Source: Streptomyces sp. NBC_00353
Lineage (GTDB): Bacteria; Actinomycetota; Actinomycetes; Streptomycetales; Streptomycetaceae
Direction of reading: 5' to 3'
Assembly: GCF_036108815.1 (NCBI RefSeq)
Contig: NZ_CP107985.1
Coordinates: 1,798,001 to 1,862,000 of the forward strand
Length of the DNA stretch: 64,000 nt
The position numbers and the translations under genes are program-made. This document shows, one piece after another, positions 33,307 through 42,437 of this stretch; position 1 is the first letter of the stretch; each line of letters opens with the position of its first letter. Below the pieces are notes generated by a model. That model was not told where the DNA came from. It searched no databases and was given only the letters and a program-made list of their open reading frames with translations.

Positions 33307-34929
33307 GTGCACACCCGTCTCGTCCTGCTCTCCGCCCGTCTGCTCGACCCGGTCACGGGCCGGCTCCTGCCGGAGACCGCGCTGGCCGTGTCCGGAGGGC
33401 AGATCTCCGCCCTGGGCGACGACCGCGGGATACGCGCACTCGCGGACTCCTCGACGACGGTGATCGACCTGAAGGGGGCCGTGGTCACCCCCGGCCTGGT
33501 CGACGGGCACCTCCATCCCGTCTCGGGCGCCGAATTGACCCAGGGACTTGACCTGTCGGGCTGCACCGACCTGGACGAGGTCCGCGAGACGCTGGCCCGC
33601 GAGGTCCGGACCCTCGCACCCGGAGCGTGGCTGCACGGATGGGGCCTCGACCCGAACGTCTTCGGGGGCCGGCCCGTCGAGGCCGCCGCCCTCTCCCCCG
33701 TACTCGACGGCGTACCGGCCCTTCTCCAGCTCTTCGATGCCCATTCCATGCTGGCCAGCCCGCGCGCACTCGAACTCGCAGGCGTCGACGGGCCACGCTC
33801 CTTCGCCCAGGCCGCCGAGGTCGTCTGCGACGACGCCGGACGGCCCACCGGGCTGCTCCTGGAGGACGCCGCCTGCGAGCTCGTCGAACGTGCGGCCCCG
33901 CAGCCCACGCACGCGGAGCGCCGCGCCGGGCTCGCCGCCGCGCTGCGCAGCATGGCCGCCGCCGGACTCACCGGCGGTCACGCCATGGACGCAGGCGGCG
34001 AAAGCCTCGCGCTCTACACCGAACTCGACGCAGCCGGCGAGCTGCCGCTGCGGCTGCGGGTCGCGCCCTGGTGCCAGCCCGGCACCGACGCCGACGCGCT
34101 GCGCGCGATCATCGAGCAACAGGGCACCGGCGGCGCGCTCTGGCGGACCGAAGGCGTCAAGCTCTTCATGGACGGCACCATCGACAACGGCACCGCCTGG
34201 CTGGAGCGCCCCGACTGCCACGGCGAGTCCACGCACGCCTTCTGGCCCGACCCGGACGCCTACACCCATATCGTCGGCGAGCTCCACCGGGCCGGGGTAC
34301 CCACCGCCACCCACGCCATCGGTGACGCGGCCGTACGGCATGCCCTCGACTCCGTCGAGAAGGCCCTGGCCACCGGGGACCGCGGAGTCCGGCACCGGAT
34401 CGAGCACATAGAGACCGTTCCCGACGACACGCTGCGCCGCTTCGCCGAGCTCGGCGTCGTCGCGTCCATGCAGCCCACCCACTGCTGCGACTTCACCCGG
34501 GCCGACCACACCGACAACTGGTCCCGCCGCCTCGGTGAGAAGCGCGCCTCCCGCGCCTGGCGCTGCCGGGATCTGTGGGACTCCGGAGCCACCGTCGTCC
34601 TCGGCTCCGACTGGCCCATCGCCCCCTACCCGCCGCTGGGCGTCATGGCGGGCGCCCGCCACCGTCGGCCCAGCCGCGATCTCACCCAGCCCCCGCACGG
34701 CCCCGACCAGGCGCTCACCGCCCTGGAGGCCCTCCAGGGCATGACCGTGAACGCAGCTCTCACGGCAGGCGAGGAGCACAAGGCCGGCCGGATCGCCGTC
34801 GGCCACCGCGCGGACCTCACGGTCTTCGCCGACGACCCGCTCACCACCGCCGCCACCGACCTGCCCGACCTGCCCGTGCTGCTGACGGTCCTCGACGGGC
34901 ACCCCACCCACCGCGACGCGAGCATGTGA
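33307..34929 (+). CDS. YtcJ-like amidohydrolase
   Basis: The 540-residue protein belongs to the Amidohydro_3/YtcJ group: N-terminal beta domain, metal HxH in GLVDGHLHPVSG, then HAIGDAAVRHALD, RHRIEHIETVPDD and the final metal aspartate in VVLGSDWPIAPYPPLG. The C-terminal part is the composite beta domain (AGRIAVGHRADLTVFADDPL). Such enzymes cut amide bonds in cyclic or acyl compounds. GTG 33307 follows AAGGAG at 6 nt. With the NCS1 permease it probably degrades an imported hydantoin- or nucleobase-like compound. Confidence 0.9.
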   Translation: MHTRLVLLSARLLDPVTGRLLPETALAVSGGQISALGDDRGIRALADSSTTVIDLKGAVVTPGLVDGHLHPVSGAELTQGLDLSGCTDLDEVRETLAREVRTLAPGAWLHGWGLDPNVFGGRPVEAAALSPVLDGVPALLQLFDAHSMLASPRALELAGVDGPRSFAQAAEVVCDDAGRPTGLLLEDAACELVERAAPQPTHAERRAGLAAALRSMAAAGLTGGHAMDAGGESLALYTELDAAGELPLRLRVAPWCQPGTDADALRAIIEQQGTGGALWRTEGVKLFMDGTIDNGTAWLERPDCHGESTHAFWPDPDAYTHIVGELHRAGVPTATHAIGDAAVRHALDSVEKALATGDRGVRHRIEHIETVPDDTLRRFAELGVVASMQPTHCCDFTRADHTDNWSRRLGEKRASRAWRCRDLWDSGATVVLGSDWPIAPYPPLGVMAGARHRRPSRDLTQPPHGPDQALTALEALQGMTVNAALTAGEEHKAGRIAVGHRADLTVFADDPLTTAATDLPDLPVLLTVLDGHPTHRDASM

Positions 34930-35397
34930 CCCGTTCCGTCGACAGCCACCGATCGGGCCTCGTCGCCCATTCGGTCCCGTCAGGGGTGCCGCCGGGCCAC
35001 GGACTGCGCACGCTGGACTCGTCCCGGAAGCTTCGTCGGCACAGCCGACATCTGAGCCGAACCGGGCAGCGCTGACCTCACCGGGCCATTCGGCAGCGCT
35101 GATGTTCCCGCCTCTTCGGACGTTCAACCGGGCGGCCGGCGGCCTTCGCCTCCGACGGCCGCGGGTCCGCGGGTTCCCGGGGTGTCGGCGCTCCGGGGCG
35201 CACCCGCCCAAGGCGCTCGTACCGTGCGAGAAGGAGTTGGCCAACGATGCCCGGACACCTCACCCCTCCATCGGGCTCCTGCTGCTCCGGGAGTCCGGCA
35301 GTGACTCGGCGTCCACGGTCCGCAGGCTCAGGCCCATGAGCCGATGACTCGGGTACCGCCGAGAGAACACCCCTTCACCGCGCAGACGGAGGCATGA
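34930..35397. other. Intergenic, no recognised gene
   Basis: 468 bp between the amidohydrolase and phosphoketolase genes. Only low-complexity frames were seen. It should hold the phosphoketolase promoter. Confidence 0.5.
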
Positions 35398-37779
35398 ATG
35401 ACCACCGCTCCGGACTCGGTCGGCACGATCACCGACCAGGAGGCAGCCGCTCTCGACGCCCACTGGCGCGCCGCCAACTACCTCTCGGCCGGGCAGATCT
35501 ACCTCATGGCGAATCCGTTGCTGGCAGAGCCGCTGCGCACCGAGCAGATCAAGCCACGGCTGCTCGGCCACTGGGGCACCTCTCCCGGCCTCAACCTCGT
35601 GTACACGCACCTCAACCGGATCATCAAGAACCGCTCCCAGGATGTGCTGTGCGTCTGGGGCCCCGGGCACGGCGGCCCCGCGGTGCTGGCCAACTCCTGG
35701 CTGGAGGGCACCTACACGGAGACGTACCCGGACGTCACCCGGGACACGGAGGGGATGGAGCGGCTGTTCCGGCAGTTCTCCTTCCCCGGCGGCGTGCCCA
35801 GCCACGTCGCGCCGGAGACCCCCGGCTCCATCCACGAGGGCGGCGAACTGGGCTACTCGCTCGCCCATGCTTACGGAGCCGCGCTGGACAACCCTGCCCT
35901 GCTGGTCGCCTGTGTGATCGGCGACGGCGAGGCGGAGACCGGCCCGCTGGCGGCCTCCTGGCACAGCAACAAGTTCCTCGACCCCGTCCACGACGGCGCG
36001 GTGCTGCCCATCCTGCATCTGAACGGCTACAAGATCGCCAACCCCACCGTGCTGGCCCGTATCCCCCAGGACGAACTCGAGCAGCTGATGCGCGGACTGG
36101 GGTACGAACCGCTCCACGTCAGCGGCGACGACCCCGCAGCCGTGCACCGTGCCATGGCCGCCGCGATGGACACCGCCGTGGACAAGATCCGCGCCATCCA
36201 GCACGCCGCCCGCCACGGCGGAGAGCGCCGACGGGCACACTGGCCGGTGATCGTGCTGCGCACGCCGAAGGGCTGGACCGGGCCCGGCGAGGTCGACGGC
36301 CTGCCGGTGGAGGGCACATGGCGGGCCCACCAGGTTCCGCTACCCGCCGTTCGGGAGAACCCCGCTCACCTCGCGCAGCTGGAGGAATGGCTGCGTTCCT
36401 ACCGGCCCGAGGACCTGTTCGACCCCACCGGGCGTCCCACCGAGCAGGTGCTGGCGTGCGTGCCCGAGGGCGAACGCCGCCTTGGAGCCACCCTGTACGC
36501 GAATGGTGGCCGACTGCTGCGCACCCTGCCCGTACCGCCGCTGGAGGACCATGCGGTGCCCGTCGACAAGCCCGGGACGACCCAGCACGAGCCGACCCGC
36601 GTCCTGGGCGGGATGCTGGAGCGCATCATGGCGGATACCGCGCAGCGCCGGGACTTCCGTCTGTTCGGCCCCGACGAGACCGCGTCCAACCGACTCCAGG
36701 CGGTCTACGGAGCCAGCGGCAAAGCCTGGCAGGAGCAGATGCTGCCCGCCGACGAACACCTGGCCCGGGACGGCCGGGTGATGGAGATTCTCTCCGAACA
36801 CACCTGCCAGGGCTGGCTGGAGGGCTACCTCCTCACCGGCCGCCACGGTCTCTTCTCGTGCTACGAGGCGTTCGTCCACATCGTCGACTCCATGGTCAAC
36901 CAACACGTCAAGTGGCTGCACACCTCTCGTCAGCTTCCCTGGCGCGCGCCGATCGCCTCGTTGAACTACCTGCTCACCTCGCACGTGTGGCGCCAGGACC
37001 ACAACGGCTTCTCGCACCAGGACCCCGGATTCGTCGACCACATCCTCAACAAGAGCCCCGAAGTGGTGCGCGTCTATCTGCCCCCGGACGCGAACACCCT
37101 GCTGTCCATCACCGACCACGTGCTGCACAGCCGGGACTACGTCAACGTCGTGGTCGCCGGCAAGCAACCGTGTTTCGACTGGCTCAGCATGGAACAGGCG
37201 CGTCGCCACTGTGCACGCGGCGTCGGCATCTGGGAGTGGGCCGGAACCGAGAACGGCGACCGTGAACCCGACGTCGTCCTGGCCTGCGCCGGTGATGTCC
37301 CCACCCAGGAAGTGCTGGCCGCGGCCGACCTCCTCCGGCGTCACCTGCCGGACCTGATGTTCCGGGTGGTCAACGTCGTGGATCTGACCCGGCTGATGCC
37401 CGCGACGGAACACCCGCACGGTATGCCCGACGTCGAGTTCAACGCGGTCTTCACCACGTCCAAGCCGGTGATCTTCGCGTACCACGGCTACCCATGGCTG
37501 ATCCACCGGCTCGCCTACCGCCGGGCCGCCCACCCGCACCTGCATGTGCGGGGCTACAAGGAGTCCGGCACCACCACGACGCCGTTCGACATGGTGGTGC
37601 GCAACGACCTGGACCGCTACCGGCTGGTCATGGACGTCATCGACCGGGTTCCCCACCTGGGCGCCCGGGCCGCCGCCATCCGGGAGGCCATGGCGGACGC
37701 CCGCAGTCGCCACCACGACTGGATCCGCGAACACGGCGACGACCTGCCCGAGGTCGCCCACTGGACCTGGTCGTCGTGA
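35398..37779 (+). CDS. xfp: Phosphoketolase (xylulose-5-P / fructose-6-P)
   Basis: The 793-residue protein covers the whole family: LLGHWGTSPGLNLVYTHLNR near the start, VWGPGHGGPAVLANSWLEGT, FPGGVPSHVAPETPGSIHEG, the thiamine-diphosphate motif ending GDGEAETGPLAASWHSNKF, and the C-terminal half with LNYLLTSHVWRQDHNGFSHQ and DHVLHSRDYVNVVVAGKQP. It splits xylulose-5-phosphate and/or fructose-6-phosphate into acetyl phosphate plus a shorter sugar phosphate. ATG 35398 follows GGAGG (7 nt). No acetate kinase or phosphotransacetylase gene is next to it in this window. Confidence 0.96.
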   Translation: MTTAPDSVGTITDQEAAALDAHWRAANYLSAGQIYLMANPLLAEPLRTEQIKPRLLGHWGTSPGLNLVYTHLNRIIKNRSQDVLCVWGPGHGGPAVLANSWLEGTYTETYPDVTRDTEGMERLFRQFSFPGGVPSHVAPETPGSIHEGGELGYSLAHAYGAALDNPALLVACVIGDGEAETGPLAASWHSNKFLDPVHDGAVLPILHLNGYKIANPTVLARIPQDELEQLMRGLGYEPLHVSGDDPAAVHRAMAAAMDTAVDKIRAIQHAARHGGERRRAHWPVIVLRTPKGWTGPGEVDGLPVEGTWRAHQVPLPAVRENPAHLAQLEEWLRSYRPEDLFDPTGRPTEQVLACVPEGERRLGATLYANGGRLLRTLPVPPLEDHAVPVDKPGTTQHEPTRVLGGMLERIMADTAQRRDFRLFGPDETASNRLQAVYGASGKAWQEQMLPADEHLARDGRVMEILSEHTCQGWLEGYLLTGRHGLFSCYEAFVHIVDSMVNQHVKWLHTSRQLPWRAPIASLNYLLTSHVWRQDHNGFSHQDPGFVDHILNKSPEVVRVYLPPDANTLLSITDHVLHSRDYVNVVVAGKQPCFDWLSMEQARRHCARGVGIWEWAGTENGDREPDVVLACAGDVPTQEVLAAADLLRRHLPDLMFRVVNVVDLTRLMPATEHPHGMPDVEFNAVFTTSKPVIFAYHGYPWLIHRLAYRRAAHPHLHVRGYKESGTTTTPFDMVVRNDLDRYRLVMDVIDRVPHLGARAAAIREAMADARSRHHDWIREHGDDLPEVAHWTWSS

Positions 37780-37946
37780 CACTCCGACCGGTCGCCGATT
37801 CTGACCGTGTTCACGGCTGAACCCGGCAGCGAAAGCCCGGAAGGAATCGAGTTCCTCGCTCGCACCCTCGGTGATCGGCTCCCCTGACACGCGCAGTCAG
37901 CCATGAGAGCGGCGAGCTGCGTGGGCCGCAGGGGAGGCGGCGGGTG

Positions 37947-38363
37947 TCACGGTTCGTGTGTTCCGACGACGTTCCGGTACACAGCGATCTTCCGGTCGAT
38001 CGCGGCCAGGTGTTTCCGCGTCTGCTCCATGCGCGCGATCACCTCGCGGCGGTGCCGTTCGAGGATCTGCAGACGTTCGGCGTCGGTTCCCTGCCGACGG
38101 GCCAGCGCCGCGTACCGCCGGATGTCCGCGATCGGCATGCCCGTGTCCCGCAGCATGACGAGCCCGGCCAGCCATGCCAGGTCGCCGGAACCGTAACGGC
38201 GGCGCCCGGACGGCGAGCGCGGCGCGGGGTGGAGTGTCAGGCCCTCGCGCTCGTAGTAGCGCAAGGTGTCGACGCTCAGACCACAGAGAGCTGCCGCCTC
38301 CCCGATGGGGAAGCCCTCGGGCGGCACCTCGACGGACACATCGGGCAATATCACCTCGTCCAT
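37947..38363 (-). CDS. MerR-family transcriptional regulator
   Basis: The 138-residue protein has an N-terminal MerR winged helix (FPIGEAAALCGLSVDTLRYY followed by EREGL and SGRRRYGSGDLAWLAGLVML) and a long dimerising helix (RHRREVIARMEQTRKHLAAI). No metal cysteines are seen near the end, so it is of the AdhR/NmlR-like group sensing reactive organic species rather than metals, as an inference. Its own promoter and that of the divergent aldo/keto reductase both carry the same dyad in 19-bp spacers. The -10 ends about 6 bp before ATG 38363, implying a leaderless mRNA. Confidence 0.9.
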   Translation of the reverse strand: MDEVILPDVSVEVPPEGFPIGEAAALCGLSVDTLRYYEREGLTLHPAPRSPSGRRRYGSGDLAWLAGLVMLRDTGMPIADIRRYAALARRQGTDAERLQILERHRREVIARMEQTRKHLAAIDRKIAVYRNVVGTHEP

Positions 38364-38369
38364 CCCACC

Positions 38370-38400
38370 ACTATGCAACCTGGAGTGCGCTCCAGGTCAA
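38370..38400 (-). promoter_or_regulatory. MerR-type promoter/operator of the merR-like gene
   Basis: On the minus strand -35 TTGACC (38400-38395) and -10 CATAGT (38375-38370) are 19 bp apart, the overlong spacing typical of MerR-activated promoters. The spacer holds the dyad CCTGGAGCGCACTCCAGG, which overlaps the -35 edge. Confidence 0.8.
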
Positions 38401-38460
38401 GCGCCGCCGTAACCGGTGGCGCCGTCGGCCGCGCAGCATCACGGGCGGCACGGCTTCCGC

Positions 38461-38491
38461 TTGACCTGGAGCGCGCTCCAGGAGGCACGGT
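38461..38491 (+). promoter_or_regulatory. MerR-type promoter/operator of the aldo/keto reductase
   Basis: -35 TTGACC (38461-38466) and a weak -10 CACGGT (38486-38491) are 19 bp apart around CCTGGAGCGCGCTCCAGG, the same dyad as in front of the regulator gene. Confidence 0.78.
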
Positions 38492-38601
38492 TGGCACGTG
38501 GCCGCGCCGCACCACCTGCTCCGGGCGAGAACCGGGATCCCAGGTCCCGTGACGGTGCGTGCCACCGGAAACCCTGGCAAGCACGAGAAGTGAGACCAAC
38601 C

Positions 38602-39579
38602 GTGAAGACGATCGATCTGGGCAGTAACGGCCTGCGAGTACCGATGCAGGGCTTCGGCGCCATGGGCATGAGTGCGTTCTACGGGGCACGGGACGAGTCC
38701 GAGGCGGTGGCCACTCTCAACCGTGCGGTGGATCTCGGGGTGACGCTCATCGACACGGCCGAGGCGTACGGGCCGTTCGAGAACGAGAAGCTCATCGCCC
38801 GGGCTCTGGGCCACCGCCGCTCCGAGGTCACCATCGCGACGAAGTTCGCCATGGACTTCGACGCCGACGGCACACCGCTGGACGGGCGGGCCGAGCACGT
38901 CCGCCGAGCGGTGGAACGGTCGCTTCGTCATCTGGAGACGGAGACCATCGACCTCTACTACCTCCACCGTGTCGATCCCGCCGTCCCGATCGAGGAGACC
39001 GTCGGCGCCATGGCCGAGCTGGTCACGGCGGGCAAGGTACGTCACCTCGGGCTCTCCGAGGCCGCCGCCGCAACGATCCGCCGCGCGCACGCCGTCCACC
39101 CGATCACGGCCGTGCAGTCGGAGCTGTCCCTCTTCAGCCGGGATCTCCTGGAGAACGGGATCAAGGAGGTGCTGGACGAGCTGGGAATCGGCCTGGTCGC
39201 CTTCTCTCCCCTCGGCCGCGGCTTCCTGTCCGGAGCCATCCGCAGCGTCGACGACCTCGACCCCGACGACGCGCGCCGGGGTCTGCCCCGCTTCTCACCC
39301 GAGAGCATCGCCGCCAATCTCGCACTCGTGGACCGGGTCGCCGCGATTGCCGAGGCGCGCGGGGCGACCCCGGGGCAGATCGCCCTGGCCTGGGTAGCGG
39401 CGCAGGGCGCCGTCTCCATCCCCGGGACCAAGCGGCGGGCCTATCTGGAGGAGAACGTCGGAGCGGCCGGCATCACCCTGACCACGGCGGAGCTGAGCGC
39501 CCTGGACGGCGCTGTGCCGACCGGGGCCGTCACCGGCGCGCGGGACACCGTCGAGGGGCTCGCGCTCACGAACCACTGA
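38602..39579 (+). CDS. Aldo/keto reductase
   Basis: The 325-residue TIM-barrel protein carries the AKR tetrad: aspartate and tyrosine in LIDTAEAYGPFENE, lysine in VTIATKFAMD and histidine in IDLYYLHRVD. The NADPH phosphate-binding end is IPGTKRRAYLEENVGA. It should reduce aldehydes or ketones with NADPH (YajO/IolS-like AKR13 group). GTG 38602 is preceded by a modest AGTGAG. Expression is probably induced by the divergent MerR regulator through the dyad at 38461-38491. Confidence 0.92.
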   Translation: MKTIDLGSNGLRVPMQGFGAMGMSAFYGARDESEAVATLNRAVDLGVTLIDTAEAYGPFENEKLIARALGHRRSEVTIATKFAMDFDADGTPLDGRAEHVRRAVERSLRHLETETIDLYYLHRVDPAVPIEETVGAMAELVTAGKVRHLGLSEAAAATIRRAHAVHPITAVQSELSLFSRDLLENGIKEVLDELGIGLVAFSPLGRGFLSGAIRSVDDLDPDDARRGLPRFSPESIAANLALVDRVAAIAEARGATPGQIALAWVAAQGAVSIPGTKRRAYLEENVGAAGITLTTAELSALDGAVPTGAVTGARDTVEGLALTNH

Positions 39580-39831
39580 CAGGAGTACCGGTGCGCGGCC
39601 GGGGCACGTGTGGCCGGCTCGACCACACAACCGCGCCGGGCATCGAGCACCGGAGTGATGCCGGAGCCAGTGGTCCTGGCGACGTCGAGCGCCGATATGG
39701 CACCGGGCTCACCGCGCCCGCGAGTACGGGTCGAGACACAGCCGAGGGACGCCACCCAAGTAACCCAAGGGCTCAGATCAGTTGGCACTGTTCCGCCTGG
39801 CGTCCCGTCGGCATCCGCTCCTGCAGTGCGG

Positions 39832-40056
39832 TCACTGCGCCACAATGATCGCGTACACCAAGAAGAACGCGGCGCACAGCACGACGACGATCCCGATGGC
39901 GATCAGGGGCCCCTTGGTCCAGCCTCGGGTCACGTCACCTCGTGGTCCCGTCTCCGGCCCTGTGCTGCTCTCGGCAGGTGGAGTCTCCTCCGGCGGAACC
40001 GTCCGCTCGTGCTGGGCGCGGCGGCCGTTGTGCGGATCAGGATTCGCATCACTCAT
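39832..40056 (-). CDS. DUF6480-like small membrane protein
   Basis: The 74-residue protein starts MSDANPDPHNGRR, has the conserved VPPEETPPAESSTGPETGPR middle and RGWTKGPLIAIGIVVVLCAA leading into a single C-terminal membrane helix. This pattern is common in streptomycetes and is annotated DUF6480. Function unknown. It converges with the aldo/keto reductase gene. Confidence 0.78.
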   Translation of the reverse strand: MSDANPDPHNGRRAQHERTVPPEETPPAESSTGPETGPRGDVTRGWTKGPLIAIGIVVVLCAAFFLVYAIIVAQ

Positions 40057-40199
40057 TCGTTCAGAGTGCCCCCTGCCGGACAGGCCGGCGCGCCGGGACA
40101 CCCAATCGTGGACGGGCCTTGATCCGGTCGGGCCGGCGACGGTCCCGGTATCGCCGGCTCACACCCACCGGCCGGCGAACCGGCACCGTCGTCACGGAT

Positions 40200-42428
40200 T
40201 CAGGCATCCATCAGTGGCAGACCGGGCAGCACCTTCTCGATGGTGATGGGGAAGTCACGCACGCGCACGCCGGTGGCGTTGAACACCGCGTTCGCAACCG
40301 ACGCACCGGCGCCGCAGATGCCCAGCTCGCCGACACCCTTCGCGCCCAGGACGTTGGCCTTGTCGTCGTACCCGTCAAGGATGACCGCGTCGACGTCGGG
40401 GATGTCGGCGTGGACCGGCACCAGGTATTGCGCGAAGTCCCGGTTGACGAAGGCGCCGGATCGCAGGTCGACCACTGCCTCCTCTTCGAGGGCCGCTCCG
40501 GTTCCCCAGATCATGCCGCCGATCAGCTGCGAACGAGCCGTCTTCGCGTTGAGCACGCGGCCCACCGAGAACACGCCGAGCATCCGCCGCAGACGGATCT
40601 CGGCGGTGTCCGCGTCGACCCCCACTTCAGCGAAATGGGCCCCGTAGGTGTTGATCGAGTAGTCCGTGTAGTTCGGGTCATCGCCCATGAAGCGGGTACC
40701 TCCCTCCGCCTCGACACCTTCCGGATGGTTGCGTGCGACGATGTCGCTCAGCGCCTCGGACGCGCCGCCGACAGCCACGTTGCCATCGGAGAACACGGCG
40801 TCCGCCGGGTCCAGTCCGTGCAACGGGGAGCGCGTGTCGCCGCGCGCCGCGGCCAGGAGCTGCTCGCGCAGTGTCATGCACGCACCATGCACCGCATTGC
40901 TCGAGTTGGTGGCGCCCCACGAGCCGCCGGACCCCCAGCTGGTGGGAAACTCGGAACGCCCGAGCTCGATCCGCACCCGATCCGGCGGCAGTCCGAGCCC
41001 CTCGGCCGCGACCTGGGTCAGGACGGTGTACGTGCCCGTGCCGAGGTCGGTCATGTCCGTCTGGACGACGGCGGTGCCGTCAGTCTCCAACCGCACGCGC
41101 ACCGCTGTCGGCCCTTGGAAGTGCCCGCGGATGGCGGCCGACATGCCGTAGCCGACCAGCCAGCGCCCGTCGCGCATGCTCGCCGGGGTGGCGGGGCGGT
41201 GCTCCCAGCCGAACCGGCGCGCGCCTTCGCGCAGACAGTCGACCAGGTGCCGGTCGCTGTACGGCACGTCTCGCTCGGGATCGACTGTGGGCTCGTTGAG
41301 GATCCGCAGCTCGACCGGGTCCATCCCGAGCGCATGGGCCAGCTCGTCCATCGCCGACTCGACCGCCAGCATGCCCGGTGCTTCGCCCGGCGCGCGTACG
41401 TCCGACCCGGGCGGCAGATCGAGCGGCGCCAGCCGGTGGCTGGTCAACCGGTGGGGCGCGGCGTAGAGGCTGCGGGTCGTGGCGGCGGTCTGCTCGGCGT
41501 ACTCCACGTCGGGGTTGGTGTGCATGGTGACGTCATGGGCGATCGCGATCAGCTGTCCGTCCTGCTCCGCGCCCAGTCGGACCCGCTGGCTGGATGTGGG
41601 GCGGTTGCCGACGAGCTGGAAGATCTGCTGCCTGGTCATCGCGACCTTGACCGGTTGACGCAACTCGCGAGCGGCGAGCGCGGCCAGGATCGTCTCGGAA
41701 TGGATGCCGAGCTTGGAGCCGAATCCCCCGCCGACGAAGGGGGTGACGATGTGGACCCGCTCGGGGTCGATCCGAAGCGTGGCGGCGACCGAGGCCTGCG
41801 CCGCGTCGACGATCTGGCAGCTGACGTAGACGGTCAGGTCCTCGTCGCGCGGTGCCACGAGACACGCGTGCGGTTCCATCGGCATCGAGAGCTCGTACGG
41901 CGTCGTGTACTGCTGGTCGACCTTGACCACCGCGCTGTCGAACCCGGCATCGAAATCGCCCACCGCGGTGTCGGTGGGGAGACCGGCGTTGACCACCTTC
42001 GGGATGTACACCTCGTCTTCCTGCTCGGCGAAGTTGAAACGTCCCCGCCCGCCGGTGTATTCGACTTCGACCAGGTCGGCTGCCGCTCGGGCCTGCTCGA
42101 GGGTCGTGGCGACGACGAGTGCCACCGGCTCGCCGTAATAGTGGACGTCGGGGCCGGTCAGCACCGGCTGGGCGCGCCAGTATTCGAACGGAATGGACAC
42201 ATCACGGACACCCTGCGCAGGAGCGTTGTGATGGGTCATCACCATCTTCACGCCGGGTGCGGATTCGGCGCTCTCGGTGTCGATCCGGGTGATGCGGCCT
42301 TTGCCGATCGTCGCGCCGACGATGAACCCGTAGAGAGGTTGGCCGGCCCCCCAATTCTCGTAGGCGTATGTGGCCCGGCCGGCGACCTTCAACGGGCCGT
42401 CGACGCGGTTCAGAGCTTGCCCGATCAT
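40200..42428 (-). CDS. Xanthine dehydrogenase-family molybdopterin subunit (PaoC-like)
   Basis: The 742-residue protein is the large subunit of a molybdenum hydroxylase: MIGQALNRVDGPLKVAGRAT at the start, FEYWRAQPVLTGPDVHYYGE, the molybdenum-cofactor segments FVGGGFGSKLGIHSET and RAPGEAPGMLAVESAMDELA, and the end VGELGICGAGASVANAVFNA with an active-site-type glutamate (GVGELG). It works with the [2Fe-2S] and FAD subunits encoded just upstream (9-bp gap) and most likely oxidises aldehydes, as E. coli PaoABC does. No MocA/PaoD-type maturation gene is adjacent. Confidence 0.92.
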   Translation of the reverse strand: MIGQALNRVDGPLKVAGRATYAYENWGAGQPLYGFIVGATIGKGRITRIDTESAESAPGVKMVMTHHNAPAQGVRDVSIPFEYWRAQPVLTGPDVHYYGEPVALVVATTLEQARAAADLVEVEYTGGRGRFNFAEQEDEVYIPKVVNAGLPTDTAVGDFDAGFDSAVVKVDQQYTTPYELSMPMEPHACLVAPRDEDLTVYVSCQIVDAAQASVAATLRIDPERVHIVTPFVGGGFGSKLGIHSETILAALAARELRQPVKVAMTRQQIFQLVGNRPTSSQRVRLGAEQDGQLIAIAHDVTMHTNPDVEYAEQTAATTRSLYAAPHRLTSHRLAPLDLPPGSDVRAPGEAPGMLAVESAMDELAHALGMDPVELRILNEPTVDPERDVPYSDRHLVDCLREGARRFGWEHRPATPASMRDGRWLVGYGMSAAIRGHFQGPTAVRVRLETDGTAVVQTDMTDLGTGTYTVLTQVAAEGLGLPPDRVRIELGRSEFPTSWGSGGSWGATNSSNAVHGACMTLREQLLAAARGDTRSPLHGLDPADAVFSDGNVAVGGASEALSDIVARNHPEGVEAEGGTRFMGDDPNYTDYSINTYGAHFAEVGVDADTAEIRLRRMLGVFSVGRVLNAKTARSQLIGGMIWGTGAALEEEAVVDLRSGAFVNRDFAQYLVPVHADIPDVDAVILDGYDDKANVLGAKGVGELGICGAGASVANAVFNATGVRVRDFPITIEKVLPGLPLMDA

Positions 42429-42437
42429 CTCGTCTCC

